Of a stretch of 61,353 bases of DNA, positions 43,837 to 53,498 are shown one piece after another (within the stretch, counting starts at the first letter, position 1; each line of letters starts with the position of its first letter). The DNA comes from an uncultured Lachnospiraceae bacterium. Its GTDB lineage: Bacteria > Bacillota > Clostridia > Lachnospirales > Lachnospiraceae. Under the pieces are notes generated by a model. That model was not told where the DNA came from, did no database searches, and saw nothing but the letters and a program-made list of their open reading frames with translations. The DNA is taken from the NCBI GenBank assembly GCA_910586095.1, contig CAJUHQ010000005.1, positions 1 to 61,353 on the forward strand, given 5' to 3'. The position numbers and the translations under genes were made by a program.

Positions 43837-44289
43837 ATGAACATCATTGAGAACATAAACAAAAAACTGGTTTTTGACAAAGATGAAATTTGTGCTGGTG
43901 GTGAAAACGATATTAAAGAAGTCATTCGTATTTCACCAGTCTCTTTGCCCGAAGACTATATTGAATTTTTAAGACAAATTTCTGGAGAAGATAGCTATGG
44001 ACCTGAATTTGAAGTGGAGGACGAAGGACTATCTATTTGGATTTGGAGCGCCAAAGTGGCATTAGAAAACTTAGAAGAATTTAATAACCCAAACTTTGTC
44101 AGTAATGTGTGGTTATTTGGTAATGACTTAGGGGATTTGGTCTACTTTTTTGGAACTGGAAAAGACGGTTTTGGCTTATATCGCACTTCTGCAGGTTGCT
44201 TAAGCTTTGAACATGCAGAAAAAATTTCTGATACTCTTACAGATTTTCTTGTTAATGGTGTTGGAATTGATATTGCCACGAGTTTATAA
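43837..44289 (+). CDS. SMI1/KNR4 family protein
   Basis: 150 residues, start after TTGGAGG. SMI1/KNR4 fold in compact form: IKEVIRISPVSLPEDYIEFL, IWIWSAKVALENLEEFN, VWLFGNDLGDLVYFFGTG and LYRTSAGCLSFEHAEKISDT. Frequently an immunity protein for contact-dependent or secreted toxins; the DNA just downstream holds broken coding relics, so it may be an orphan of a degraded toxin cassette. That link is conjecture. Confidence 0.82.
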   Translation: MNIIENINKKLVFDKDEICAGGENDIKEVIRISPVSLPEDYIEFLRQISGEDSYGPEFEVEDEGLSIWIWSAKVALENLEEFNNPNFVSNVWLFGNDLGDLVYFFGTGKDGFGLYRTSAGCLSFEHAEKISDTLTDFLVNGVGIDIATSL

Positions 44290-44622
44290 CTCCTCTTTTA
44301 AAGAACTAAGGCAATCCTTTGGGACGGCGGCATCTGGAAATACGCAGAAGGTGTTGTGAGAAATTTTTCAGAGGAACTAACCACCATGTGAGTCATAGCG
44401 ACTTGCGTCTTGATGTGTAGCTGTTATCTAGGATTCTAGAAAGAACAAAGCAGCCTCTCGAAGATCTAGAGCTTCGAGGAGAGAATATTCCCACTTTCCT
44501 CGACTTTCTTGGAGGTGCTGCCAGACGGTCCGCCCGACAGCACCCTAATATAAGAATATTGGAATAAAACTCTTTGCTGGTAAAATATGATTTATATTAT
44601 TTTTACTGACACAACAAAAAAG
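44290..44622 (+). other. Probable coding relics downstream of the SMI1 gene
   Basis: About 330 bp, with higher GC than its surroundings. One frame reads DGGIWKYAEGVVRNFSEEL before a stop (44322-44390). Another reads LEDLELRGENIPTFLDFLGG and on through arginine-rich sequence to a stop at about 44565. Two strong inverted repeats lie inside (CTCTCGAAG/GCTTCGAG and GGTGCTG/CAGCACC). It looks like one or two decayed genes, source not recognised. Confidence 0.4.
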
Positions 44623-47301
44623 TTATTGTACTAATGTTTTAAGAACATCCCATGAAATTTCTTGCTGTGGTACAAACTCTTGCGAATCCATGTAAGTATA
44701 GATGGATGCAAGTAGTGCCCTTGCCTCAGGATAACACTGCAAATCTTGTAATCCCATTGTGGAAAATACTAGTTTTCCATTGCCACAACGACATTCTAAC
44801 AATTGTGCCATAGGCCGTAGATATGCATAACTATCCATCTCTGTTACAATTGCCTTATATGATTCAGGCAAGAGTACAGCGCGTTGCGATGCCATAGGCC
44901 ACCACTGCCAATTTGTATGAAATTCTGTTGGAAATGTTTTAAAAATAGGATGATTCGCGTCAATAAGCTGTCCCATTGTTCCCTCCTGACTAGGAAACGT
45001 TCCCACAGACCAGAAATCAGTCGTAAACTGTGCCTGCACAGACAATGGGAGTGCTTCCTTTGTAGAAGGTGGAGACAGATACACCGTTTTACCAGCTTCT
45101 AAAACCGCTCTTGCCTGATCGTCCAAACAAACCGTTTCATATAGTGTCTCAGGGCAAGTTGGTATAATGGGCGGATATACCCAAATCGGATAGTGGTTGG
45201 ACACTAGTCCCACAAATACAGTTAATTCTAAACGAACAGGCTTTACTACAGCAGCTAATGAAATACATAAAGTTCCTATCTCTGTCAGTGAGCCAACGGG
45301 ACAAACCCGCTCACCTTCTTGATGTTCCACGCAAAAATCTGCTCCTTCTAGCCGATATCCAAACACTCCTCTAATCTCTTCTTTTCCATAGTTTGCAATT
45401 TGTACCTTTGCCTCTAGATTTTCTGTATTCTCATATGTATATTTGGGTAAGAGCACCAGCGGCAACTGACTTGTAAAAAATGCTCGAAATGCACTAGGCT
45501 GTGCAAACGGATACGGTTTCGTTTGTAGATGAGCGTTAAGCATACCTACTAATGCTGTTCCCTGTCCTGGAAAATCCTGAAGTCCTAAAAGAGAAATGCC
45601 TGACATTTGTTTTGTGCGCATGGCCGCCTCAATTTCTTCCCGATATCCAATCTTAGCAATCTCTCCTGTCGCCTCGACATATTGTTTCCACACAGGTAGT
45701 AGACCACGTTTCTCCACCCGCTTTTTGATCTCATAAAAATTAATGGGATTGGTTATTCCATGAAATGTTTCTAACTCATCAAAATCAGGAAGCACCTCAA
45801 ATTGTCCCACTTCAAAGCTAAAAACAGGCTTTGTGTACTGTTTGCGCAACTGTGTCATTGTCTTATCATAGTTTGTACTGGCACTAGGATACTCATGATT
45901 GATATACCCTTTCATTCCATCATATGTTCCTCGCAGTGGCTGGTCATAATAGTAAAAAGACGTATAAAAATCGCTTTTCTCATCACATCCTAGAGCACCA
46001 TAATGAACATTTGATCCATTTGCATACAATCGCGTCGCATCCAACTGATGCGCCAGATCTAACAACGTCTTCATTCTATCATGCCCTTTTTTTGACGCAT
46101 GTAACTCATTGCCAAAAGTTAGCATCACAAAAGATGGATGATTGGCTAACATGGCAAGAATTGCAGATAGTTCTGTCTGATAATAGGCAAAACTTTCCTC
46201 CGACTCAAATGCGTCTTTGGGATTCCAGTGTGACAATTCTGGTTGCATAAGCATCCCCATTTGGTCAGCCGCCACAAATGCCGCTTCAGGAGGACAATGA
46301 GAGTGAAAGCGCACACAGTTAATACCATAGGACTGATAAACGGTCAAAATCTCTCTCCATGCCTCCTCTGACATAGGGCAATATCCTGTCTCTGGAAACA
46401 CTGCACAATTTGCCTCGCTGCGCAAAAAAATCGTTCTGCCATTGATAGACAATCTTCCTGTAGCATCCACAGCAAAATCACGCACCCCAAAAAGAATAGT
46501 TTTGCTGCTTTCTATGTCTTCTAGCCTCACAGTCAATTCATACAAAGCCCCTTCATTCTCATCCCAGCGCACAACATCCTCTACGAATGGCAACTTGTCT
46601 AATACAATCTCTGTTTTTCCTTCTTGTATTGCAACTTTTGTACTGACAGGCTGTTGCAATGCTTTTGAAGAAACACTCACCACGCCTTTCCATGACATGT
46701 TTGCATTTAAACAAACCTTGACTGTCAAATCATTGCCAATGGGATACGCATGAATGGCTTCTACAAATACAGGTTCCTCCACCCGCAGCCGTACATATCC
46801 CAACACACCATTCCAATTTGTCTGTGTCTCATCTGTTGCAGCAGAGGAGTAGACAATCGCCTCGCGTGGAAGTCCTGAATAATGATTGTCTGACAACAAT
46901 GTAATCTCATGATTTCCTTTCCAGCAATCAGTCAATTCAAATATATGCGGTGTACTAATAGAAGGGCTTACAAAACCCGAAATCTCCTGTCCATCCACCA
47001 GACACCGCAGGCATCTGGCCCGCTCTACCTCTAAAAAAATCCGTTTTCCCTTCTCCAACGCAAAGGCTACTCTACGCGTCAATTTTGCCACACCTTCATA
47101 TGTGTAGTTTCTGGTAAACCGTGTACAAATAGGAGCTCCCTCCTGAAAAGTAAGCCCTGTGTCTTGGTCTGGATGCCATTGATTGCTGCCAGTATCTTTG
47201 CTGCCAATCCTATTTTCATCTAATGTTCCAGGTAGATTTATCATATACCTTTGACCATCACCAATATCTGCCTGCCATACCCCTTCCAATGAATAAATCA
47301 T
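44623..47301 (-). CDS. Glycoside hydrolase family 2 protein
   Basis: 892 residues, start after GAAGGGAG. GH2 order: jelly-roll sugar-binding domain (about 1-170), an immunoglobulin-like domain (175-275), the TIM barrel (280-590), and C-terminal strand-rich domains. The barrel shows the acid/base E399 in TFGNELH and nucleophile E497 in VFSFEVGQ. The family includes beta-galactosidases, glucuronidases and mannosidases; which one is unclear. No signal peptide, so cytoplasmic. It stands alone between relic DNA and an M19 peptidase, with no visible sugar transporter next to it. Confidence 0.88.
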   Translation of the reverse strand: MIYSLEGVWQADIGDGQRYMINLPGTLDENRIGSKDTGSNQWHPDQDTGLTFQEGAPICTRFTRNYTYEGVAKLTRRVAFALEKGKRIFLEVERARCLRCLVDGQEISGFVSPSISTPHIFELTDCWKGNHEITLLSDNHYSGLPREAIVYSSAATDETQTNWNGVLGYVRLRVEEPVFVEAIHAYPIGNDLTVKVCLNANMSWKGVVSVSSKALQQPVSTKVAIQEGKTEIVLDKLPFVEDVVRWDENEGALYELTVRLEDIESSKTILFGVRDFAVDATGRLSINGRTIFLRSEANCAVFPETGYCPMSEEAWREILTVYQSYGINCVRFHSHCPPEAAFVAADQMGMLMQPELSHWNPKDAFESEESFAYYQTELSAILAMLANHPSFVMLTFGNELHASKKGHDRMKTLLDLAHQLDATRLYANGSNVHYGALGCDEKSDFYTSFYYYDQPLRGTYDGMKGYINHEYPSASTNYDKTMTQLRKQYTKPVFSFEVGQFEVLPDFDELETFHGITNPINFYEIKKRVEKRGLLPVWKQYVEATGEIAKIGYREEIEAAMRTKQMSGISLLGLQDFPGQGTALVGMLNAHLQTKPYPFAQPSAFRAFFTSQLPLVLLPKYTYENTENLEAKVQIANYGKEEIRGVFGYRLEGADFCVEHQEGERVCPVGSLTEIGTLCISLAAVVKPVRLELTVFVGLVSNHYPIWVYPPIIPTCPETLYETVCLDDQARAVLEAGKTVYLSPPSTKEALPLSVQAQFTTDFWSVGTFPSQEGTMGQLIDANHPIFKTFPTEFHTNWQWWPMASQRAVLLPESYKAIVTEMDSYAYLRPMAQLLECRCGNGKLVFSTMGLQDLQCYPEARALLASIYTYMDSQEFVPQQEISWDVLKTLVQ

Positions 47302-47551
47302 CTCTAACTCCCTTCTGTAAAATCAGTTCCTCAACATGCAATTTTTGCGCAACCATCATACTAAAACACCATTGTTGTTTGTTATTATTGTCAAAATACC
47401 ATTTTTGCAGCAAGAATACAATTCTAAAAATTGCGTACTGATTCACAAAAGTTGCTGATATAGGCATTTTCTATTGTAAGTTTCTATTTTTCTTGTATTA
47501 CCAGTCCCCCACAAATCTTATTGACTACTTTATTGTCATTGATCTTCTAGA

Positions 47552-48580
47552 TTACAGTACCTCACGATAAACGCGCATTGTATTTTGATATAAAATCTTT
47601 TCAATCTGTGTGTCCGAAATATGTTGTCGCTCTAATTCCTCCACAAATTTATATAATTGTGAGCAGTCTTTCATCTCAAGAGTTCCATCTATTCCATCAA
47701 AATCTGACCCCAATCCCAAGCAATCGCTTCCTCCTACTTGAATAATATGACGAACATGATCTACCATTCTCTTTACATACGAATCCTTTTGATTGATCTC
47801 ATTTAAAAACTCTCCATAAAAATTAAGCCCAATCACCCCACCGCTATCTGCTATTGTTCTAATCATTTCATCTGTCAAATTTCTAGCATGCTCACATAAT
47901 GTACGTGCATTGGAGTGGCTAGCCACAAAAGGCTTCTTTGTGTGAGCTGCTACATCCCAAAAACCTGCATCAGACAAATGTGATACATCAATGATTATGC
48001 CAAGTTCCTCCATGCGCTCTATAAAAGAAAACCCTGTTGCAGTCAATCCCTTAGTACCATCAAACAAATAGAATCCTTTGTCGTTTTTTTGGTCAACAAC
48101 TATATTAGGAGAGGCCAATTCATTGGGATAATTCCACGTAAGAGTCATCATGCGCGCTCCCAGGTCATATAATTTTTCAAGATTAGCAATATCTCCTTTA
48201 CAACAGCCTCCCTCCTCTATAGTCATAAGAGCAGACAATTTTCCTCTATTTATATTTTCTATAAAATCTGCATAACACATCACTGGACTGATCTCATTTT
48301 TATTTTTTTCCATCTCTTCTTGAAACACTCCAATTAGTGCTAATACATAGTCAAATGGGTCCAATCCTCTTTTGAGATCTATATACATTGCAAAATTCTG
48401 AAGGATATAACCCGCCTTTTTCATTCGCTGTAGATCTATATGCAAATTATTGCTAAGCAGACCATCCAACTGTTCTTTTTCTCCATCTAGACCACCACTG
48501 ATCTTTTCTTCTAAATGGGCCATTTGCCTTTTTTCCCATAGTTTTGAAATTGTGTCACAATGCATATCTATTATTCTCAT
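47552..48580 (-). CDS. Membrane dipeptidase (peptidase family M19)
   Basis: 342 residues, start after AGGGGGA. M19 (renal dipeptidase) metallopeptidase: RIIDMHCDTISKLWEK supplies HxD, ALMTIEEGGCC the bridging Glu, IIDVSHLSDAGF and PFVASHSNARTLC the zinc histidines, and LGLGSDFDGIDG the C-terminal Asp. It hydrolyses dipeptides, including those with a D-residue. No signal peptide, so cytoplasmic. It may process peptides imported by the opp systems encoded at 50.7-56.5 kb and beyond. Confidence 0.9.
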   Translation of the reverse strand: MRIIDMHCDTISKLWEKRQMAHLEEKISGGLDGEKEQLDGLLSNNLHIDLQRMKKAGYILQNFAMYIDLKRGLDPFDYVLALIGVFQEEMEKNKNEISPVMCYADFIENINRGKLSALMTIEEGGCCKGDIANLEKLYDLGARMMTLTWNYPNELASPNIVVDQKNDKGFYLFDGTKGLTATGFSFIERMEELGIIIDVSHLSDAGFWDVAAHTKKPFVASHSNARTLCEHARNLTDEMIRTIADSGGVIGLNFYGEFLNEINQKDSYVKRMVDHVRHIIQVGGSDCLGLGSDFDGIDGTLEMKDCSQLYKFVEELERQHISDTQIEKILYQNTMRVYREVL

Positions 48581-48691
48581 ATCTATTTCCCCCTAAAATC
48601 ACAACACAGGAGTATTCAGTTCTATGAATATCCTGTGTTGTCTATTACTGCTTTCTATATAATTGTTTATTTCTTGTATTCGCTTTTCTTG

Positions 48692-49297
48692 TTATCCAAT
48701 TGGCTTAAAATCAGATGCTGGATGCTTGCACCACGGGCAGACAAAATCTTCTGGAAGAGTATCCCCTTCGTATATATAGCCACACACTGTGCACACAAAT
48801 CCTTTTTTCTTTTCTGTAGTATTGGGGGCTGTCTTGATGTTACTCTGATAATAACTATATGTCACAGAGGGATCTTCTGACAACACTGCGCCATCCGTCA
48901 CATCTGCCAAAAACAGTGTATGTGTGCCAAGATCTGTGGCAGAAACTACCTTTGCAGACAAAAAGGCATTGGTTTCTTCTGCAATATAAATAACACCATT
49001 CTCGCTGCGCTGAAAGCTAATTTCCTGTGTCTTATCCACATGTTCCCCACTCTGGAAGCCCCAGTGCTTAAATGTGTCAAACTTTGCCTTTTCTGTGAGA
49101 ATGGACACATTCAATATCCCTGTGCGCTCAATCATTCCATGTGTGTAATTCTTTTTGTTGACTGCCACTACAATACGATTGGGTTCTGTTGTTACTTGTG
49201 AAACTGTATTGACAATACATCCATTGTCCTTTTCTCCCTCTCTTGCTGTCAGTACAAACAATCCATACGTAAGATTGTACATTGCTTTCATATCCAT
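48692..49297 (-). CDS. High-molecular-weight rubredoxin (flavin reductase-rubredoxin fusion)
   Basis: 201 residues, start after AGGAGG. Residues 1-150 are an FMN-binding flavin-reductase-like domain (YGLFVLTAREGEKDNGCIVN, YTHGMIERTGILNVSIL). Residues 160-201 form a rubredoxin with all four iron cysteines (FVCTVCGYIYEGD and FVCPWCKHPASDF). In acetogens and other clostridia such proteins pass electrons from NAD(P)H to flavodiiron proteins that remove oxygen or nitric oxide. No partner oxidase is in the window. It points to an anaerobic host. Confidence 0.92.
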   Translation of the reverse strand: MDMKAMYNLTYGLFVLTAREGEKDNGCIVNTVSQVTTEPNRIVVAVNKKNYTHGMIERTGILNVSILTEKAKFDTFKHWGFQSGEHVDKTQEISFQRSENGVIYIAEETNAFLSAKVVSATDLGTHTLFLADVTDGAVLSEDPSVTYSYYQSNIKTAPNTTEKKKGFVCTVCGYIYEGDTLPEDFVCPWCKHPASDFKPIG

Positions 49298-49379
49298 ATA
49301 TTGCTTCCTCCTATTTCTGTTTATGATCTATACCTATTGTTATAGAATCATTTTTTAAACAAATATTCTTATTTGTCAA

Positions 49380-50168
49380 TTACCATTCATTGATATTGGG
49401 TCGAGGCACTCTCCACCACTGTTCAAAATCTATTGTGTACTGTGATAAAATACTTCCAATATCGGAAGGTACTTCGTAGGAGGTCTTCTCTAAAAAGTAC
49501 GTGACAAACACATCTACATCCTCAATCGCTTGTGACTTTGCACAAGTTCTCCCAAGATCTACCAATGCAGCAGTCTCTTCTGATATGGAACAAACTGTCT
49601 CCTCCAGTCTGCGATTACTTGGAAACAGAACCTCATGTTCCTGTAACACAATTCTATAAATGCTGTAAATCACCTCATTTATTGCATGAAGCTTTATATA
49701 CCCATCAACTGGACAACTCTTTAAGAAATAATAATAATTTAACCAAAAATCCGCATAAAAGGAAAACAGTTTTTCAGCTTTTTCACCGCGCTGAAATACA
49801 GGAATCAAAGATACCAAATCTGGAATCTCGGGATCTTGTGTAAACAGAACACGCGCTTTGAGAAACGCATTGCGTGTAGGCTCACTGCCTTTTTGAGCTG
49901 CATCCACCAAGAACTGTTTGGTCATATACTTTACATCAAAATAGCCCTTTTCATAGGTACAGTATCCCGCAATTGTCTCTGCTGTATGGTGATTTTTTTG
50001 CCGTTGCAGATATTCCTCTTCTGATACAATAACCATTGCATCCAAATCTGAATCAATACGCTCACAGCCTTTTGCTACAGAACCACCAAAGATCAGCGCA
50101 ATCACACCTTCTCTTTCCTGAAAATACTTGATTAAATTGTCCAAAGATTCCTTATGGTGTTGATACAT
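49380..50168 (-). CDS. Nucleotidyltransferase-domain protein
   Basis: 262 residues from the ATG at 50168 (AGGAGG, 6-nt spacing); the longer frame to 50207 starts upstream of that site. A pol-beta-type nucleotidyltransferase fold opens the protein: ALIFGGSVAKGCERIDSDLD has the GGS and DxD catalytic motifs. The rest is helical (EKLFSFYADFWLNYYYFL), like the helical partner domain of aminoglycoside or lincosamide nucleotidyltransferases and housekeeping relatives. The substrate is unknown; a resistance role should not be assumed. Confidence 0.8.
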   Translation of the reverse strand: MYQHHKESLDNLIKYFQEREGVIALIFGGSVAKGCERIDSDLDAMVIVSEEEYLQRQKNHHTAETIAGYCTYEKGYFDVKYMTKQFLVDAAQKGSEPTRNAFLKARVLFTQDPEIPDLVSLIPVFQRGEKAEKLFSFYADFWLNYYYFLKSCPVDGYIKLHAINEVIYSIYRIVLQEHEVLFPSNRRLEETVCSISEETAALVDLGRTCAKSQAIEDVDVFVTYFLEKTSYEVPSDIGSILSQYTIDFEQWWRVPRPNINEW

Positions 50169-50207
50169 AACGCTCCTCCTATCCACCTCCATAATCATTT
50201 CCCACAC

Positions 50208-50665
50208 TGTTATTTAATACTTTTTACTAAAATAGAGTATAACACACAGACACAACTAAATCAATCTAGCAGATAAAAAGTTCCTTTTGAGAATCAACAC
50301 AATTTTTCCAATTAGAAATAAATATCTTCTGGGCTTTCTCCATTTAGTGATGGCATTATTGTTCTTTCTAAATAGAGAAGGCTCCATTAGAAGTATAGGA
50401 ATATAAACATATCATCAAATAAATATGTTCTATATATTATAAATTGCTGTTTTTGGCTCTTTTGTCCCTATTAAAATTTGCTATAAGCTCATGTTTAAAA
50501 TCCTAAAAAACATGCTAAACTGCTTAAAGATATCCTAAAAAGGAGGAGCACATTTTTGTGTACAAAACTAAAAAGAGGCAAGCACTAATTCTAACTGTGC
50601 CTACCTCTTTCTATACTCACCACTCTAGTAGGAAGCAATATCCTACATTAGGTATTTACAAATCA
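50208..50665. other. Intergenic region at the end of the opp operon
   Basis: About 460 bp, no gene seen. The left part should contain the promoter of the nucleotidyltransferase gene. The right part holds the opp terminator at 50568-50610. Confidence 0.6.
50568..50610 (-). terminator. Terminator of the opp operon
   Basis: On the minus strand AAAGAGG pairs with CCTCTTT, with an inner GCAC/GTGC pair and a T-run after the stem. It lies 56 bp past the binding-protein stop. Confidence 0.8.
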
Positions 50666-52393
50666 CTATTCTGCAATATCTGCATACATAAAGTACCAAT
50701 ATCCATAAGGTGAATGCCAAGAGCCTGTGATCTTCTCACTCTGTAACCAGAAATCATTATAATATGCCACTGGTATACATCCTGTTTCTGCCATCAAGAT
50801 ATCCTCTGCTTTATGAAGAGCCTGAGAACGCTCTGCTGCGTCCAATGTTGTTCTAGACACTTCCATAGCAGCATCATACTCTGCATTGTTAAACTTACCA
50901 TCATTATTTCCGTTTGTAGAATAAAGCAAGTCCAACATGTTGGAAGGATCGCTGTAATCGCCTACCCATCCATTTCTAGAAGAATCATAATCGCCATTAC
51001 GTCTCATTGGAGTGAAGCTTCCCCACTCTACGATCTCTACTTGAAGATCAATGCCAAGTTCTCCCCATGCCTGCTGTAAGTACTCAGCAACTACTTTGTG
51101 ATATCCTGCATCATTTGTAGAATATGTAATGGATGGAAGTCCCTCTCCATTGGCATATCCTGCCTCTTCTAGCAATCTCTCAGCCTCTTTTACATTAGCC
51201 TCATGTGTTGTTATATCAATGTAAGGTTTTCCACCATTTGCATTGTCCATAAACTGGCTTCCGTCGGTATCAATCCAACCAGGTCCCATAAAATTGCCTG
51301 CTGCTGTATAAGTACCCTGCATCAAAGTATTTGCAACATATTCACGATCAATTGCAAGGCTCAATGCTTTACGAACATTTGCATCATTAAAAGGCTCTCT
51401 GTTCAAATTCAAGCTTAGGTAATACGTACCAATAATAGGATCAACAAAGAAATCTGAATTTCCTAACAAAGATGGAATCTCCTCTGTTGGAACGTCCTTA
51501 ATCATCAAAACTTCACCTGTCTGATATGCACTATAAGCAGCATTGGCATCCTCGATCAAATTCCACTTAATACCAGCCAACTTGATTGCATCTGCATTCC
51601 AGTAGTTTGTGTTCTTGCTCATAAGAATATGTGAGCCTGGCACCCACTCTGAAATATAGAAAGGTCCGTTACAAATATAAGTTTCTGCCTTGGTTGCCCA
51701 CGCATCACCATTTGCATCGATTGTTGCCTGCTGAACAGGGCTTAATGTAGCAAATGCTGCAAGACTGCCAAAATAAGAACACGGATTTGATAAAGTAACC
51801 ACAAATGTCTTGTCATCTGGAGCTGCTACCTGAAGTGCATCCAGATTTCCTGCTACTGCATCCTGATACCCTGCTACCATACCAAGGACTGTCTCAGCAT
51901 AAGGAGCTGCTACCATTGGATCACACACTCTCTTCCAGCTATATACAAAATCATTTGCTGTTAAGTCTGAACCATCAGACCACTTTAATCCATCTCTTAA
52001 ATGAAAGGTCCATGTAAGACCATCCTCACTAGTTTCCCATGACTCAGCCTGACCAGGTATAAGTTTTCCATCCTGATCCACTGCTAACAGACATTCAAAA
52101 GAATGAAGCAACATGTTACCGCCGTCAACTGCACTGTTCAATGCAGGATCAATGGTCTCAGGGTCAGGTCCTACCTGAACAGACAAGATCTTATCCCCTG
52201 TAGTAACTGTTTCACCTGTTGCATTGTCTGTCGTTGCATTGTCAGATGATTCGTTGTTAGCTGCATTGTTGCTCTCTGTGTTTGTATTTGACGCATTACT
52301 GTCTGCTGGTGTATTATTATTGTTGCCACCGCAAGCTGTAAGCCCAAGTACCATCGTTGCTGCTAACATAAATGTCAATACTCGCTTTTTCAT
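50666..52393 (-). CDS. oppA: Oligopeptide-binding lipoprotein
   Basis: 575 residues, start after AGGAGG. A lipoprotein signal (KKRVLTFMLAATMVLGLTACGG) ends in a lipobox cysteine near residue 21, followed by an Asn-Thr-rich linker, which anchors it on the outer face of the membrane. The solute-binding family 5 fold follows (WETSEDGLTWTFHLRDGLKW, ANDFVYSWKRVCDP, FNDANVRKALSLAIDREYVA, GYWYFMYADIAE end). It captures oligopeptides for the BCDF transporter encoded upstream. Last gene of the operon, followed by a terminator. Confidence 0.92.
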   Translation of the reverse strand: MKKRVLTFMLAATMVLGLTACGGNNNNTPADSNASNTNTESNNAANNESSDNATTDNATGETVTTGDKILSVQVGPDPETIDPALNSAVDGGNMLLHSFECLLAVDQDGKLIPGQAESWETSEDGLTWTFHLRDGLKWSDGSDLTANDFVYSWKRVCDPMVAAPYAETVLGMVAGYQDAVAGNLDALQVAAPDDKTFVVTLSNPCSYFGSLAAFATLSPVQQATIDANGDAWATKAETYICNGPFYISEWVPGSHILMSKNTNYWNADAIKLAGIKWNLIEDANAAYSAYQTGEVLMIKDVPTEEIPSLLGNSDFFVDPIIGTYYLSLNLNREPFNDANVRKALSLAIDREYVANTLMQGTYTAAGNFMGPGWIDTDGSQFMDNANGGKPYIDITTHEANVKEAERLLEEAGYANGEGLPSITYSTNDAGYHKVVAEYLQQAWGELGIDLQVEIVEWGSFTPMRRNGDYDSSRNGWVGDYSDPSNMLDLLYSTNGNNDGKFNNAEYDAAMEVSRTTLDAAERSQALHKAEDILMAETGCIPVAYYNDFWLQSEKITGSWHSPYGYWYFMYADIAE

Positions 52394-52508
52394 AACATTC
52401 CTCCTCTAAAATTTTTTGTAGCCGTTTACTAAACAGCTTTGTTTTATATAAACAATACAGGTATTCTATTCATCACCTCAATACAATACCCATATCTGTT
52501 TACCACAA

Positions 52509-53498
52509 TTAATTGCATTTGTCAATATGATGACAAGCTGCAAAATGTCCTTTTTCTAGTTCACGCCACTGTGGCACCTGCTCAGCACACTGCTTGCTTG
52601 CATAGGGACATCTAGTACGAAAACGACAACCAGAAGGCGGATTCAAAGGACTTGGAACATCCCCTTCTAGCACAATACGCTTGCTCGTTTTGGCAGTATT
52701 TGGATCTGCGATAGGAATTGCCGAAATAAGACTTTTGGTATAAGGATGGAGTGGTCTTGTAATCAATTCATAGCTGTCTGCCAACTCCACCATTCTCCCT
52801 AAATACATAACACCAATTCTATTAGAAATATGTTTTACTGCCGAAAGATCATGTGCAATAAACAAGTAGGTGAGTCCCATTTCCTGTTGCAAATCTTCAA
52901 ACATATTGATTACCTGTGCCTGAATCGATACATCGAGCGCCGAAATAGGTTCGTCACAGACAATAAACTCCGGCTTAACTGCAAGCGCTCGCGCAATTCC
53001 AACACGTTGGCGCTGACCACCAGAAAATTCATGTGGATAACGATTTGCATGTTCAGAATTTAACCCGACACGCCGCAACATCTCTATGATAATCTCATAT
53101 CGTTCCTTCTTGTTTGACGCCATCTTATGTACATCAATCGCCTCTCCAATGATATCTCCGATTGTCATACGCGGATCAAGGCTTGCATAAGGATCTTGAA
53201 ACACGATCTGCATTTTTTTTCTGTAGGGAAGCATCTGTGCATACTGCTTCTTCTCAACGTCAAAGATAACCCCCCCATCATAGATAAAACGACCTCCTGT
53301 TGGCTCATACAACCGTAACAGTGTTCGGCCTGTCGTTGTCTTACCACAGCCAGACTCGCCTACCAATCCCAGAGTTTCTCCTCTGTCAACTGTAAAAGAA
53401 ACATCCTCTACTGCCTGAATATACCTTTTATTTTTTCCAAATCCACCAGCGGGAAAATATTGACGTAAATGCTCTACCTGCACTAATTTTTCACTCAT
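52509..53498 (-). CDS. oppF: Oligopeptide ABC transporter ATP-binding protein OppF
   Basis: 329 residues, start after AAAGGAG. Walker A in LGLVGESGCGKTTTGRTLL, Q-loop in QIVFQDPYASLDPRM, signature FSGGQRQRVGIARAL, Walker B EFIVCDEPISALDVS, and the H-loop in FIAHDLSAVKHI. The C-terminal oligopeptide-family domain has the Cys cluster (CRFRTRCPYASKQCAEQVP) that may bind an iron-sulphur centre. It pairs with OppD to drive import. It overlaps the oppD stop by 8 bp. A seven-C tract (53270-53276) is in frame. Confidence 0.93.
   Translation of the reverse strand: MSEKLVQVEHLRQYFPAGGFGKNKRYIQAVEDVSFTVDRGETLGLVGESGCGKTTTGRTLLRLYEPTGGRFIYDGGVIFDVEKKQYAQMLPYRKKMQIVFQDPYASLDPRMTIGDIIGEAIDVHKMASNKKERYEIIIEMLRRVGLNSEHANRYPHEFSGGQRQRVGIARALAVKPEFIVCDEPISALDVSIQAQVINMFEDLQQEMGLTYLFIAHDLSAVKHISNRIGVMYLGRMVELADSYELITRPLHPYTKSLISAIPIADPNTAKTSKRIVLEGDVPSPLNPPSGCRFRTRCPYASKQCAEQVPQWRELEKGHFAACHHIDKCN

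Noticed and set aside
49380..50168. Antibiotic nucleotidyltransferase resistance gene
   Set aside because: The fold matches, but nothing in the sequence identifies an antibiotic substrate, and housekeeping relatives are common.
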